From positions 310,001-374,000 of the forward strand of contig NZ_JAUDRZ010000003.1 in NCBI RefSeq assembly GCF_030380735.1: DNA of 64,000 nucleotides, in the 5' to 3' direction. Positions 28,783 to 38,184 of the stretch are shown here, piece by piece. The notes below the pieces were generated by a model that worked only from the letters and a program-made list of their open reading frames with translations, made no database searches and was not told the DNA's origin. Source of the stretch: Rhizobium sp. S152. GTDB lineage: Bacteria > Pseudomonadota > Alphaproteobacteria > Rhizobiales > Rhizobiaceae. A program made the translations under genes and the position numbers. Each line of letters starts with the position of its first letter. Position 1 is the stretch's first letter.

Positions 28783-29550
28783 ATGTTCCTGAGCGACCGC
28801 CAAACTGAGATCGTCGGCATGGCAAGGTCCCAGGGGCGGGTTTTCGTCGAGGAACTGGCGTCGCATTTCATGGTGACGCCGCAAACGATCCGCAAGGATC
28901 TGAACGATCTCTGTGACGCACAGGTTCTGACACGGGTCCATGGCGGCGCGACTTTTCCGAGCAGTACGGAGAATGTGAAATACGAGGCCCGGCGACAGAT
29001 CGCTGCCGCCGAGAAACAGGCGATTGGTATCGCCGCCGCACAGCTCATTCCCGAAAGAGCCTCGCTTTTTATCAACATTGGTACGACGACCGAAGCGGTT
29101 GGCGAGGCGCTGGCGAACCACCATGAACTGATGGTCATCACCAACAACATCAATGTCGCCAACCGTTTGCGTTTGCTGCCCTCGATCGAGGTGGTGATCG
29201 CGGGCGGTGTGGTGCGCTCTGCCGATGGCGGAATCGTCGGAGAAGCGGCAGTCGATTTCATCCGCCAGTTCAAGGTGGATTACGCCGTGATCGGCGCTTC
29301 GGCGATCGACGAGGATGGCGCGCTGCTTGATTACGATTTTCGTGAGGTGAAGGTGGCGCAGGCGATCATCGCCAATGCCCGTCATGTCATTTTGGTGGCC
29401 GACTCGACGAAATTCGAGCGCACCGCGCCGGTGCGGATCGGGCAGTTGCCGCAGGTCCACACCTTCATCACCGATCGCTGCATCACGCCCTCCATCCGCC
29501 GTCTCTGTCAGGAAAACAGCGTCAAGCTGATCGAGACGAGCACGCCCTGA
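28783..29550 (+). CDS. DeoR/GlpR family transcriptional regulator
   Basis: The 255-residue protein has a DeoR-type N-terminal helix-turn-helix ('QGRVFVEELASHFMVTPQTIRKDL', residues about 14-37, with 'HGGA' after it) and a C-terminal DeoRC sugar-phosphate sensor domain ('NIGTTTEAVGEAL', 'VITNNINVANRL'). It looks like the GlpR subgroup that senses glycerol-3-phosphate or a related sugar phosphate and represses catabolic genes. No obvious target operon is adjacent. It follows repB by 79 bases. Confidence 0.88.
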   Translation: MFLSDRQTEIVGMARSQGRVFVEELASHFMVTPQTIRKDLNDLCDAQVLTRVHGGATFPSSTENVKYEARRQIAAAEKQAIGIAAAQLIPERASLFINIGTTTEAVGEALANHHELMVITNNINVANRLRLLPSIEVVIAGGVVRSADGGIVGEAAVDFIRQFKVDYAVIGASAIDEDGALLDYDFREVKVAQAIIANARHVILVADSTKFERTAPVRIGQLPQVHTFITDRCITPSIRRLCQENSVKLIETSTP

Positions 29551-29598
29551 CGCTAACGCAACCCTCCCTTCCTTTCGTTTAGAGCGGAGCCCCCGATC

Positions 29599-30057
29599 AT
29601 GAGCCTTGAGAGTGTCCGCGCGTTCTTCAGCGCCAACGCGCCCGATATCGATATCATCGAAACCGCCGAGAGTTCGTCGACCGTGGCGCTGGCGGCCGAG
29701 GCGCATGGGGTGGATCCGGCGCAGATCGCCAAGACGATCTGCCTGCGTGTCGGGGAAAGGACCCTCCTCGTGGTCACCGGCGGCCTCGCGCGGATCGACA
29801 ACAGGAAGTTCAAGGATGCCTTCGGCGGCAAGGGCCGGATGCTCGGCGCCGAGGAAGTGGTCGAAGTCACGAGCCACCCGGTCGGCGGCGTTTGCCCTTT
29901 TGGCTTGCCGTCGGCGATACCCGTTTATTGTGACATTTCCCTGAAGCAATTCGAGGAGGTGGTGCCCGCCGCCGGCTCCACCAATTCGGCGGTGCGCATC
30001 TCGACCGGGCGATTGGCGGCGTTGACCGGCGCCACATGGGTCGACGTCTGCCAGTAA
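29599..30057 (+). CDS. YbaK/EbsC family aminoacyl-tRNA deacylase
   Basis: The 152-residue single-domain protein of the YbaK/ProX/INS superfamily has the conserved lysine in 'IAKTICLRVGE' (about residue 46), 'GGLARIDNRKFKDAFGGKGRM' spread over residues 60-80, and 'HPVGGVCPFGLP' near 94. Relatives hydrolyse mischarged Cys-tRNA(Pro) or Ala-tRNA(Pro) in the cytoplasm. Which substrate this one edits cannot be told from motifs. It stands alone between the DeoR-type regulator and the Tim44-like gene. Confidence 0.85.
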   Translation: MSLESVRAFFSANAPDIDIIETAESSSTVALAAEAHGVDPAQIAKTICLRVGERTLLVVTGGLARIDNRKFKDAFGGKGRMLGAEEVVEVTSHPVGGVCPFGLPSAIPVYCDISLKQFEEVVPAAGSTNSAVRISTGRLAALTGATWVDVCQ

Positions 30058-30144
30058 CGAATGACTCGGGCACGCTTACAAAGCCGTGATTGGCTTCCTA
30101 TATAGCGAACGAGTAAAGTTTCGCTGCCATAGGGGAGAAATTGA

Positions 30145-31155
30145 ATGCCACGTGCCTTTTCGCGTTTTGCCAAGATTGCGGCGATTGCCGTTCTGACAGG
30201 CGCCAGTGTCTTTGCATCGATCAGCGATGCCGATGCGCGACGGGCCGGCGGCTTCGGTTTCGGTAGCCGCGGTGCGCGTACATTCCAGGCGCCGCCTGTT
30301 ACCCGCACCGCACCGGCACCGGCTGCCCCGATCGACCGCACGATGACCCAGCGTCCGCAGACGCAGGCACCCGCAGCGGGCCAGCAGATGAACACGCCGC
30401 GTCCCGGTCTCTTCGGCGGCTTCGGTCGCTCCATGATCGGTGGTCTTGTTGCCGGTGGCCTGCTCGGCATGCTGCTGGGTCATGGTTTCGGCGGCGGCTT
30501 CGGTTTCCTCGGCATGCTGCTGCAGATCGGCCTGATTGCCTTGGCGATCTCTTTCGCCATGCGCTTCTTCGCCAGCCGTCGCCAGGCCGCCTATGGTTCG
30601 CCGGCGCAGGGTGCAAGCGCCTACAACATGGCGCCGCCGGCCGGAAATTCGTCGTTCAAGATACCGTCCATCGGCTCGGGCTCAGGCTTCGGTGCGTCGC
30701 AGTCGCAGCCGCAGCGCAGCACCAAGGCCAATGATGAAATCGGCCTGACGCAGCGCGATCTCGATCAGTTCGAGACGCTCCTGACCGAGGTACAGACCGC
30801 TTATGGCGCCGAGGATTACGGTGCACTGCGTCGCCTGACGACGCCGGAGGCGATGTCCTATCTGGCTGAAGAGCTTGGCGAAAACGCCACCAACGGCGTC
30901 CGCAACAAGGTGTCCGACGTCAAGCTGCTGCAAGGCGATATCGCCGAGGCGTGGCGCGAGGACGGCGCGGAATACGCAACGCTTGCAATGCGTTATTCGT
31001 CTATCGACGCCATGGTCGAACGTGAGGGTGGCCGGGTGGTGAGCGGCGACGACAGCCGGCCGACGGAAACGACCGAAGTCTGGACCTTCGTGCGACGCAC
31101 AGGCAAGGATTGGACATTGGCGGCGATCCAGGGCACGGAGCAGCGCGCCGCCTGA
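30145..31155 (+). CDS. Tim44-like domain membrane protein
   Basis: The 336-residue protein has an N-terminal signal or anchor, a Gly-rich and Gln/Pro-rich region with two hydrophobic segments (about residues 97-135), and a C-terminal Tim44-like domain (about 195-334: 'LTQRDLDQFETLLTEVQTAYG', ending 'WTLAAIQGTEQ'). In alphaproteobacteria such proteins (TimA-like) are inner-membrane and of uncertain role; the domain is related to the mitochondrial import factor Tim44. A hairpin with a GGCGCTCC/GGAGCGCC stem follows the stop at 31175-31195. Confidence 0.85.
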   Translation: MPRAFSRFAKIAAIAVLTGASVFASISDADARRAGGFGFGSRGARTFQAPPVTRTAPAPAAPIDRTMTQRPQTQAPAAGQQMNTPRPGLFGGFGRSMIGGLVAGGLLGMLLGHGFGGGFGFLGMLLQIGLIALAISFAMRFFASRRQAAYGSPAQGASAYNMAPPAGNSSFKIPSIGSGSGFGASQSQPQRSTKANDEIGLTQRDLDQFETLLTEVQTAYGAEDYGALRRLTTPEAMSYLAEELGENATNGVRNKVSDVKLLQGDIAEAWREDGAEYATLAMRYSSIDAMVEREGGRVVSGDDSRPTETTEVWTFVRRTGKDWTLAAIQGTEQRAA

Positions 31156-31203
31156 AGCCCCTCAGGTATCCTCCGGCGCTCCTGAGGGGAGCGCCGTCGC
31201 CCG

Positions 31204-31353
31204 TTAAGGTGCGGGCTGTCCTGTCAGGATGAAGTAGCCCCACATCAAGAGAAATGCCGCGACAACCGCAGCAATGACGAGCAGCTTGCGCAGGCCGGGG
31301 CGCGGCTGCTTGACGGGCTTGGGTTTGCGGAACTTGATGACATTGTCGCTCAC
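31204..31353 (-). CDS. Small single-pass membrane protein
   Basis: The 49-residue protein starts at a GTG at 31353, preceded by a GAGGAAGG ribosome site. It has a basic N-terminus ('NVIKFRKPKPVKQPRP') and one transmembrane helix (about residues 23-43). It resembles short conserved rhizobial proteins beginning SDNVIKFR whose function is unknown. An upstream in-frame start would add 19 residues without a ribosome site. Confidence 0.6.
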   Translation of the reverse strand: MSDNVIKFRKPKPVKQPRPGLRKLLVIAAVVAAFLLMWGYFILTGQPAP

Positions 31354-31514
31354 CGGCGCACCTTCCTCGATATTTCCATTCGTCTCCGAATATTGCGCAT
31401 CGCGCCCCATCCTTCAACGGCAAAGGCGCGTTTCCTTCTACGCATTGGCCGCAAGGAGTAAGGCTGCTCGGTTGTGATCCGAACAGTATCTGCCCTCCGC
31501 AGCCAGCCTCTCTG

Positions 31515-33404
31515 TCAGCGTGTCCCGGTACGACCCGCGAAGGCGGCGGAAAGCCGGGCGTTCATGGCGCGCGCCGGGGAGGCGGATGGCTGGGAAGCGA
31601 CGGAAGCGAAACGGATTTCGGCTTCGCCGGCGTCGAGCCTGAACTGTGCGAGCAGTTCGTTCAGGGTCGCCGCCTGCGTTGCAAGGCTATGGCTTGCGGC
31701 AGTGGTCTGCTCGACCATCGCGGCATTCTGCTGCGTCCCTTGGTCCATCAGGTTTACCGACGTATTGATCTCGGAGAGCCCTGTCGATTGTTCCCTGCTC
31801 GACACCACGATCGACGCGACATTGGTGCTGATCTGCTGCACGTTGGCGACGATCGCCTCCAGGGCGGTTCCGGTCTGGCCAACGAGGGCCACGCCATCGC
31901 GTACCCTTTCGCCCGACACCGTAATCAGCGCCTTGATCTCGCGCGCGGCCGAAGCCGAGCGCTGTGCCAGCTCGCGCACTTCCTGTGCCACCACGGCAAA
32001 GCCCTTGCCCGCTTCGCCGGCGCGCGCCGCCTCGACACCCGCGTTCAGCGCCAGCAGATTGGTCTGGAAGGCGATGTCGTCGATGACGCCGATGATGTTT
32101 CCGATCTCGTTAGACGATTTTTCGATCGCCTCCATGGCGCCCACGGCGTGGTGGACGATATCGCCGGAGCGTTCGGCGTCCGTGCGGGTATGGTTGACGA
32201 GTTGTCCAGCCTCGCCGGCACGTGTGGCTGAATCCTTCACCGCAGCGGTAACCTGTTCGAGCGCTGCCGCGGTTTCCTCGACCGAAGCGGCCTGCTGTTC
32301 GGTTCGCTTCGAGAGGTCGTCCGCAGCGGCGCGGATTTCGTTGGCGCCGGCATCGATCATGCGCGCATTCTCGCCGACCGCCTGCAGAACGCTCTGCAGC
32401 TTGGCGACGGAATCGTTGAAGCTCTGCCGCAAGCCATCGAGATGATCGGCGAAAGGCTGGCGCAGGCGGAAAGTCATGTCGCCATCGGCGAGATTGGTCA
32501 GGCCGCTGCCCAGTGCCTCGACCGCGAATGAGACTTCCGCGGCTTCGCGCGCCTTCTGGTCCTCGCGGACAATACGCTCGCGTTCGCTGAGCGAGCGGTT
32601 TGCCTCGGTCTCCCTCTCCAGCCGCTCTCGCTCCAGTGCATTCTGCCGGAACACGGAAACGGCGGCCGCCATTTCGCCGATTTCGTCGCGGCGGTCCGCA
32701 TGCGGGATTTCGATGTTGCTGTCGCCGGCGGCGAGTGCGTTCATCGCCTGCGTGATCGAGCCGATCGGGCGGGTCACGCGTATGTAGCTGAGAAGCGCCG
32801 CGCCGCCAGCAAGCGCCACCGCAACCGCTACGCCAGCGATTGTCGAGATCGAGATGAAGTCGCCGGCGTCCTGCGCCTCCTGGCGGTCCTGCGCGGCCGA
32901 AACCTTGTTGTCGTTGATCAGTTCCTGCAAGACCTTGCCGATTTCCGCCCCCTTCGGGACCATCTGAGCGATCACAGCCTTCGCTTCATCCACTTTCGCG
33001 TTGGCCATCAGATCGATGAACTGCGTGCCGAACGCATCGTATTCGCCAACCAGCTTTTGAAGCGCCCCGAACTTCGCCTTCGATGCCTGCAGGGTAATGG
33101 TATCGCCGAACTCGCGGAAAGCGTCGTCACGCTCCTTCGCCTTTGCGCGGAGCTGATCCAGCCAGCGCTGCTGGTCGTCGACACCATCAGACGACAGCGT
33201 CATCAGATAGAGGCGGCGCACGTCGGACATCACGCGGTCCATGTTGGCGATCATTAGAGAGCGGTCCATACGCAGGCTAAGGTTGCCGACCTGGCCCTCG
33301 AGCTGCCAGACCGAGCGCATGCCCGCAGCGCCTTGCACGACGAGCATCATGACAATCATCGCGAAAAGGATTGGAAGAAGTATCTTGATTTTGACGGAGG
33401 CCAT
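31515..33404 (-). CDS. Methyl-accepting chemotaxis protein
   Basis: The 629-residue chemoreceptor has a first membrane helix at about residues 8-28, a periplasmic four-helix-type sensor to about 185, a second membrane helix to about 210, a HAMP linker, a long coiled-coil signalling domain and the hairpin tip motif '[20 protein letters not shown]'. This places it among class-36H-like MCPs; the exact heptad class was not counted. The ligand is unknown. No che genes are adjacent, so it feeds the main chemotaxis cluster elsewhere. It is transcribed alone. Confidence 0.92.
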   Translation of the reverse strand: MASVKIKILLPILFAMIVMMLVVQGAAGMRSVWQLEGQVGNLSLRMDRSLMIANMDRVMSDVRRLYLMTLSSDGVDDQQRWLDQLRAKAKERDDAFREFGDTITLQASKAKFGALQKLVGEYDAFGTQFIDLMANAKVDEAKAVIAQMVPKGAEIGKVLQELINDNKVSAAQDRQEAQDAGDFISISTIAGVAVAVALAGGAALLSYIRVTRPIGSITQAMNALAAGDSNIEIPHADRRDEIGEMAAAVSVFRQNALERERLERETEANRSLSERERIVREDQKAREAAEVSFAVEALGSGLTNLADGDMTFRLRQPFADHLDGLRQSFNDSVAKLQSVLQAVGENARMIDAGANEIRAAADDLSKRTEQQAASVEETAAALEQVTAAVKDSATRAGEAGQLVNHTRTDAERSGDIVHHAVGAMEAIEKSSNEIGNIIGVIDDIAFQTNLLALNAGVEAARAGEAGKGFAVVAQEVRELAQRSASAAREIKALITVSGERVRDGVALVGQTGTALEAIVANVQQISTNVASIVVSSREQSTGLSEINTSVNLMDQGTQQNAAMVEQTTAASHSLATQAATLNELLAQFRLDAGEAEIRFASVASQPSASPARAMNARLSAAFAGRTGTR

Positions 33405-33603
33405 GCAAATACCGAAGGTTCAAAATGGATGCTGAAACGCTACGTCCCTTATGACATCTCGGTTTGAATAAAGCCTTACCACCAAAGCTTTTAGCGGAAA
33501 TTTCCTGCAATTGACGATTGTCAAGTTGCAAGGGCTTTCGGACCGTGCGTCCCTCGCGGCGGCGAAGTCCAAGTGGCCCACGCCACAAGGCGGTGACACT
33601 ACG

Positions 33604-33720
33604 AACCGCAAAAAAATGCCCCGCTTTCGCGGGGCGAATTCCGAGAGACTCAGTTGCTCCGAGGGGAAACGGGCAACTGATCAACAATAGATTGTAAAAA
33701 CGAACATCTCAATCGTAATC
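33604..33720 (-). ncRNA. Candidate small RNA with anti-Shine-Dalgarno loop
   Basis: In the 326-base gap upstream of the chemoreceptor, the minus strand can fold into an 8-base stem (33650-33657 with 33673-33680) whose 15-base loop exposes UUUCCCCUC, complementary to ribosome-binding sites. A 7-base GC terminator hairpin and a run of seven U follow. This is a common layout for trans-acting rhizobial small RNAs. The 5' end is a guess. It could alternatively be the 3' end of the mRNA for the gene at 33731-34003. Confidence 0.5.
33610..33635 (-). terminator. Rho-independent terminator
   Basis: GCCCCGC and GCGGGGC form a perfect 7-base stem on a 4-base loop, followed on the minus strand by seven T. 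It ends transcription coming from the candidate small RNA or from the gene at 33731-34003. Confidence 0.8.
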
Positions 33721-33730
33721 GACGATGCCC

Positions 33731-34003
33731 CTATGGTTTTGTGCCGGTATCCGTCGACGGCGTCTGCGGGGTCGCTGCAGGCGGCGTTGCCGGGGTCATC
33801 GGGTCGGGCGCCGACTGTGTGATCGGCGGTTTGGTCGATGCGGTTGTGCCGGAATCGACGCCGGCCGTTCCTCCCCACTGCATCCAGGCGAAAGCCGCGA
33901 TGAGGACGACTGCAGCCACCGCGATCCAGGCGCCCCAGTTGCCACGGCCGTTGGGCCGGGTACGCAGGTCAAGTTCACTGTTTCTGTTGGGGTCGAAAGA
34001 CAT
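33731..34003 (-). CDS. Small membrane protein with Pro/Thr-rich tail
   Basis: The 90-residue protein has a cytoplasmic start ('MSFDPNRNSELDLRTRP'), one transmembrane helix at about residues 25-42, and a low-complexity Pro/Thr/Ser/Gln tail likely in the periplasm. There is no known domain. Similar short single-pass proteins are widespread in rhizobia. It starts at an ATG after a GAGGAAA-type ribosome site. Confidence 0.6.
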   Translation of the reverse strand: MSFDPNRNSELDLRTRPNGRGNWGAWIAVAAVVLIAAFAWMQWGGTAGVDSGTTASTKPPITQSAPDPMTPATPPAATPQTPSTDTGTKP

Positions 34004-34067
34004 GATCTTTCCTCCACGTTGACATGGAGAATGAATTCGAGACTGCTAAAATTGTTCCACGATGGAA

Positions 34068-34268
34068 CTATTTCATCAGAAGCCGGGTCAGGCTTCGTTC
34101 GTCCTTTACCCCGTCCTGATAGAAATGCAGGATCGAGGATGCCAGCTGCTCCCGTTCGTCTTCCGACATCCCGTGCTGGGCGGCCAGCGTTTCGAACACG
34201 CGTTCGCACAGGGCGATGTCGTCATTTTGCAACGGCACTTTAACGGCCGCGACAAGCTTGCGGATCAT
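34068..34268 (-). CDS. Small helical protein of unknown function
   Basis: The 66-residue soluble protein ('LQNDDIALCERVFETLAAQHG' in its middle third) is predicted to be helical, with no signal peptide or motif I recognise. It reads like one of the short conserved rhizobial proteins. It lies between the membrane protein gene and the MscS gene, all on the minus strand with gaps of about 65-80 bases. Confidence 0.6.
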   Translation of the reverse strand: MIRKLVAAVKVPLQNDDIALCERVFETLAAQHGMSEDEREQLASSILHFYQDGVKDERSLTRLLMK

Positions 34269-34347
34269 GTCTGCCTTCCCTCGATAAGCTCACTAAATTA
34301 GTAGGGGAGACAGTGATTGCTTCAAGATCAGCAGCGGCGCGTCACGG

Positions 34348-35157
34348 CTATTTGATAGAAATGCCGTTTTCCAATAGTCCCTGCTTCAGCTGTTCGATGA
34401 GGTCTCGCCGGGTTTCCGACCATTTGCGGGTCTCTGCCCAATATTCCATCTTGAGCGTCGTCTTGTCCGCCGTCAGATCGTCGGTAAAGACGCGAGGGGC
34501 GGGGCTGTTGCGCACGCGCTTGTCGCTACGGATGATGTCGAGCAGAGTTTTCTTGACCTTCGCAGTATCCTCGTCGTTGGCAACGGCGATCGACAGTTCC
34601 TGTCTCCGGTCGGGCTCACGGCTGTGGTTGATGATGGGGGTATTCCACAGCGTCGAGTTCGGTGCGAGAAGATAGAGGCCGTCGGGGGTCTTCAGTTGTG
34701 TTGCGAAGAGCCCGATCTCCTTGACGTAGCCCTTCACGCTCGCGGTCTCGATGTATTCGCCGACGCGCAACGGACGAAGCACCAGCAGCATGATGCCAGC
34801 CGCGATATTCTGCAGCGTCCCCTGCAGCGCAAGGCCGATTGCCAGACCTGCGGCGCCCAACGCAGCGACGATTGACGTCGTCTGCACTCCGAACTGACCG
34901 AGCACGGTAACGAAGACGAGAACGAGGAGCCCGTAGTGCAATACGTTTTCGAAGAAGCGGGCAAGCGTTTCGTCGATGCCATGGATGCGGGAAATACCCC
35001 TGTAGGCCCAGCGGCTGATAAGACCGGACAACAGCCAGCCTCCGACAAGCAGGATGATCGCGCCGAGGATCGAGAAACCGTATTGTACGATAAGCGCGGT
35101 TGCCTGGCTGAACGCCGTGCGTGTGGCGACAACCACGTTTGTAGCCTGATTTTCCAT
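34348..35157 (-). CDS. Small-conductance mechanosensitive channel (MscS family)
   Basis: The 269-residue protein has three membrane helices in its first 115 residues, the third being the Gly/Ala-rich pore helix ('ALGAAGLAIGLALQGTLQNIAAG'-like, about residues 92-114). A beta domain ('RPLRVGEYIE') and a mixed C-terminal domain follow. This is the standard MscS layout without extra domains. It opens under membrane tension to release osmolytes during hypo-osmotic shock. The start at 35157 has GGAG 6 bases upstream; alternative starts lie 6 and 30 bases further out. Confidence 0.9.
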   Translation of the reverse strand: MENQATNVVVATRTAFSQATALIVQYGFSILGAIILLVGGWLLSGLISRWAYRGISRIHGIDETLARFFENVLHYGLLVLVFVTVLGQFGVQTTSIVAALGAAGLAIGLALQGTLQNIAAGIMLLVLRPLRVGEYIETASVKGYVKEIGLFATQLKTPDGLYLLAPNSTLWNTPIINHSREPDRRQELSIAVANDEDTAKVKKTLLDIIRSDKRVRNSPAPRVFTDDLTADKTTLKMEYWAETRKWSETRRDLIEQLKQGLLENGISIK

Positions 35158-35256
35158 CGTCATCTCCGTATTCGACACAGGTGCCAAATAGGTCGAGAAG
35201 ATTAATGTTCCAATATTTTCATGTTGATACCGGTGAGGACCATGCCCGCCGGGCAG

Positions 35257-36300
35257 TCAGAGGGTGGCCAGAACGCGGTTCGGCACGCTGCTGCCGTAGT
35301 TGTTACGGATAGCGACCTTGTGTTCGAGGGCGGCTATAACGTCGGGCGAAAAATCGACTCCGTAAAGCTGCTCTACATCAGGCAAGCCGCCCGGCGTGAA
35401 TACGTTGATTTCCAGGATCTTGTCGCCGACGATGTCCAGGCCAACGAGGAACATGCCGTCCGCGATGAGTTTCGGCCGTACGGCGTCGGCCACCTCGAGT
35501 ATCTTCGGCGTGATCTTGGCCGCCGCGGCGGTACCCGCCGCATTCATGTTCGAACGCACTTCACCCTTGGCCGGAACGCGGCGGAACGCCGCATAGGTGC
35601 CATCCCGCTCCAGCGGCTTGCCGTTCATCAAAAACAGGCGGATGTCGCCTTCTGTCGCATCGGGAAGATAGCCCTGGGCGATAAGATAGCCTTCGCCGCT
35701 TACCGCCTCGAAGATTTGGTTGAGGTTGGATTCCTTGTTGGAGGCGATCTTGAAGACATGCCGGCCGCCCGACCCCTGAAGGGGCTTGAGGATGACGCCT
35801 TGCTTATGCGCTGCTATGAAATCCCGGATCTCGTCTATGTTTTTCGAGATCAGCGTCGTCGGGCGGACGCTTTGCGGAAAATCCTGGAAATAAAGCTTGT
35901 TCTGAGCTCGCGACAGACCGTCCGGATCGTTGACGGTGATGACGCCGCGCTCGACAGCGAGCCTGCCGAACATGGCGCCGACATGGGCCGCCCAGGGCCG
36001 TTCGTCCGCGTCCTCCGAGGGATCGTTGCGCAGGAACAGCACATCTACTTCCGAGATGTCGATGGTTTCAGCCTGCCATTTGCCGTCATGGAGAGTGGCG
36101 ACGAAGGAATCTGCCTTCTTTTGCTTGGGCGGAGGCACGACGGCGCGCACCAGCAGGCTGTCGTCGGCGCGCATGATGAAATCACCCGGCGTGACATAGC
36201 AGACCTCGTGGCCGCGCGCGATGGCGGCGAGCGCCAGCGCCGTCGTGGTATAATAGGAGGCTTCGCCCGCAATGGAATTCACTAAAAACGCAATCCGCAT
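35257..36300 (-). CDS. ATP-grasp ligase, glutathione-synthetase-like
   Basis: The 347-residue protein has a GshB-like N-terminal domain and an ATP-grasp domain: 'NKLYFQDFPQSVRPTTLIS' near residue 135, 'GVILKPLQGSGGRHVFKI' near 170 (ATP lysine), and metal-binding 'LEINVFTPGG' near 305. It would join an amino acid or peptide to a carboxylate at the expense of ATP. True glutathione synthetase is normally encoded elsewhere as a single housekeeping gene. This copy sits in an operon with a DUF1704 peptidase and an amidohydrolase-like enzyme, so a different peptide product is likely. It follows the DUF1704 gene with no gap. Confidence 0.82.
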   Translation of the reverse strand: MRIAFLVNSIAGEASYYTTTALALAAIARGHEVCYVTPGDFIMRADDSLLVRAVVPPPKQKKADSFVATLHDGKWQAETIDISEVDVLFLRNDPSEDADERPWAAHVGAMFGRLAVERGVITVNDPDGLSRAQNKLYFQDFPQSVRPTTLISKNIDEIRDFIAAHKQGVILKPLQGSGGRHVFKIASNKESNLNQIFEAVSGEGYLIAQGYLPDATEGDIRLFLMNGKPLERDGTYAAFRRVPAKGEVRSNMNAAGTAAAAKITPKILEVADAVRPKLIADGMFLVGLDIVGDKILEINVFTPGGLPDVEQLYGVDFSPDVIAALEHKVAIRNNYGSSVPNRVLATL

Positions 36301-38184
36301 CTACTCTCCCCTTGGCTGTAACATGTCGATCGGGCGCATTCCCTGCCGGGCGCATGCCATTCCGTGTTTGCCCGCTGCGGTTTCCAGGAAAAGCGGACGC
36401 ACGACGGGCTGCCGCAACAAACCGCGCGACGCCAGTTCCTCCATGACGTTGAAATGCGAGGAGGCGATTTTCCCCATCCAGAACGGCTCAAGCGCGCCGC
36501 CGCTGCCGAGATGAGCCAGAAGCTCAAGCAGTCCGCGGAGATAGATGGCATCCTTGGCGAGCCGTCCCCCCCTGTAGAGCCGCAGCACGAGATTGAAGGC
36601 AAGCGCTTCGGGGAAGTCGTGGTCCCTGTTCAGGATGGCGAAGGTCTCGGCGAAGCTGGCGCCATCGAGCATCGCGGCGCAGCCGACAACCCGACCGGCG
36701 ATCAGCCGCAGGCGTTCAGTTGTCATGCCGCCTGAGAGATATTCGGCGAAGACCGCCAAACCTTCCTGCATCCCCTCGTATCCGGACAGCCCGGAGCGGA
36801 ACAGGCGCAGCCCCTGGGCCGAGCCGTTGAAGTAGGTGAGGAGGTGGACGCCGATCTCGTGCGACAGCAAGGGTTCGACACGGTGCGGATCCATCGATGT
36901 ATCCGTCGAGATCAGCAGGCGATTACCTGAGACCATCAGGCCGGACGGAAGGTCATCACGAAGCTCGATGCGTGCATCGAAGCTGCTGTACTGCTTCCTA
37001 TACGTCTCGATCATGTCCGCGGCCTGACGTGCGACGGCAAGGCCATCCATATCGGGCGGAGCGAGTTCTTGAGTTTTGCTCCGAGCATCCGACAGGTCCT
37101 GAAGGATGGTGGTTGCTTCAGTTAGAAGCTGTGTTTCAACGGGCCCATAAATCGCCCGGCCGAACTCCACGAACCGCGGCGTATGTCGCGAGGCGATCAA
37201 AGAGAGCTGCAGGTCGAGCTCCTGCTGCTTTTCGCGGTAGAGGTTATAGAGCAGCGGATCTTCCATATGGTCGAAGGAGATTGCGAACAGCTTCCGCTTC
37301 GCGGTCTCGATCTGCACCGTCAGCGGGCGATAGAGGAATACAGGTTCTGTCCGATAGCCGCCGGCCTTGAACGCATCGAAGGCGGCTTCCGCGTTTATCG
37401 GCGTCACCGTCAACAGAAAGTCGAAGGATTGAGCCACCTCGTCGATGGCGCGATCCACCCTCGTTACCGCGTCGACGATGGCCTTGCGGCCGAGCGCACG
37501 GTGTGTCGAGACCGTGAGGCTTTGGTGGCGTTCGATGAACGAGGCGAACGCCTGGAGGGCGGCATCGAACATCATGGCAACCAGGATCTCGCGCAACTCC
37601 GGATAAAAGGTGCCATCCGGTTGCCGGTAAACGGGAGCAAAGCGAACCGATATCGCCGAACATCCGGATTGCCTGGCCATTCGAGCGATGGCGTCCGCCG
37701 GCGGCTTCTGCTGCTTCTGTACAAGGGGCCTGCGAAACCGCGCCTTGCTTCGGCCCACCGCGGTCGAGAACACGTCAGCCGCCGTTGCGGCATCCGGCGT
37801 GGACCATACGCGGACGTCGAAGGCGGGCAGGAACGGCGCGTCTTCGGATGGAGGGGTGTCGTGTTCAAGCTCGCCGACATCCAGCAGCAAGAATGCGCCA
37901 AACATTTCCTTCAGAACCGGGGCGATGGTCTCGATGAGAGGCTGCAGAGCAGTGCGGTTTGCGGTCACCAGATAGGAGGCATTGGCTTGCGCAATGGCGC
38001 GGGCGACGGGCTCGTCGTCGTCATCGGCGACATGGACGCAGAGGAACGGCAACGGCCGGTCGATATGCAGCCGTCCGCCATCCGGCAGATCACGCCGAAC
38101 CGGTTTCTTCGCACGGATGCAACTGACGATCTCGTCGAGAAAATCCGCCTCGGGAGGGGCTGCCAGCGTGTGAACGCTTTTCAT
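36301..38184 (-). CDS. DUF1704 'QEGLA' metallopeptidase-like protein
   Basis: The 627-residue protein matches the family often labelled 'flavohemoglobin expression-modulating QEGLA motif protein' (DUF1704). A zinc-peptidase-type HEIGVH motif (HExxxH) lies at residues 442-447, and QEGLA at 473-477 supplies a third acidic ligand. The same arrangement is known in the eukaryotic tubulin tyrosine carboxypeptidase MATCAP, so carboxypeptidase activity is the best guess here. The N-terminal 400 residues are a helical region with no named domain. The start overlaps the stop of the upstream amidohydrolase gene (ATGA), and its stop abuts the ligase gene: one operon. There is no signal peptide, so it is cytoplasmic. 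Confidence 0.82.
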   Translation of the reverse strand: MKSVHTLAAPPEADFLDEIVSCIRAKKPVRRDLPDGGRLHIDRPLPFLCVHVADDDDEPVARAIAQANASYLVTANRTALQPLIETIAPVLKEMFGAFLLLDVGELEHDTPPSEDAPFLPAFDVRVWSTPDAATAADVFSTAVGRSKARFRRPLVQKQQKPPADAIARMARQSGCSAISVRFAPVYRQPDGTFYPELREILVAMMFDAALQAFASFIERHQSLTVSTHRALGRKAIVDAVTRVDRAIDEVAQSFDFLLTVTPINAEAAFDAFKAGGYRTEPVFLYRPLTVQIETAKRKLFAISFDHMEDPLLYNLYREKQQELDLQLSLIASRHTPRFVEFGRAIYGPVETQLLTEATTILQDLSDARSKTQELAPPDMDGLAVARQAADMIETYRKQYSSFDARIELRDDLPSGLMVSGNRLLISTDTSMDPHRVEPLLSHEIGVHLLTYFNGSAQGLRLFRSGLSGYEGMQEGLAVFAEYLSGGMTTERLRLIAGRVVGCAAMLDGASFAETFAILNRDHDFPEALAFNLVLRLYRGGRLAKDAIYLRGLLELLAHLGSGGALEPFWMGKIASSHFNVMEELASRGLLRQPVVRPLFLETAAGKHGMACARQGMRPIDMLQPRGE

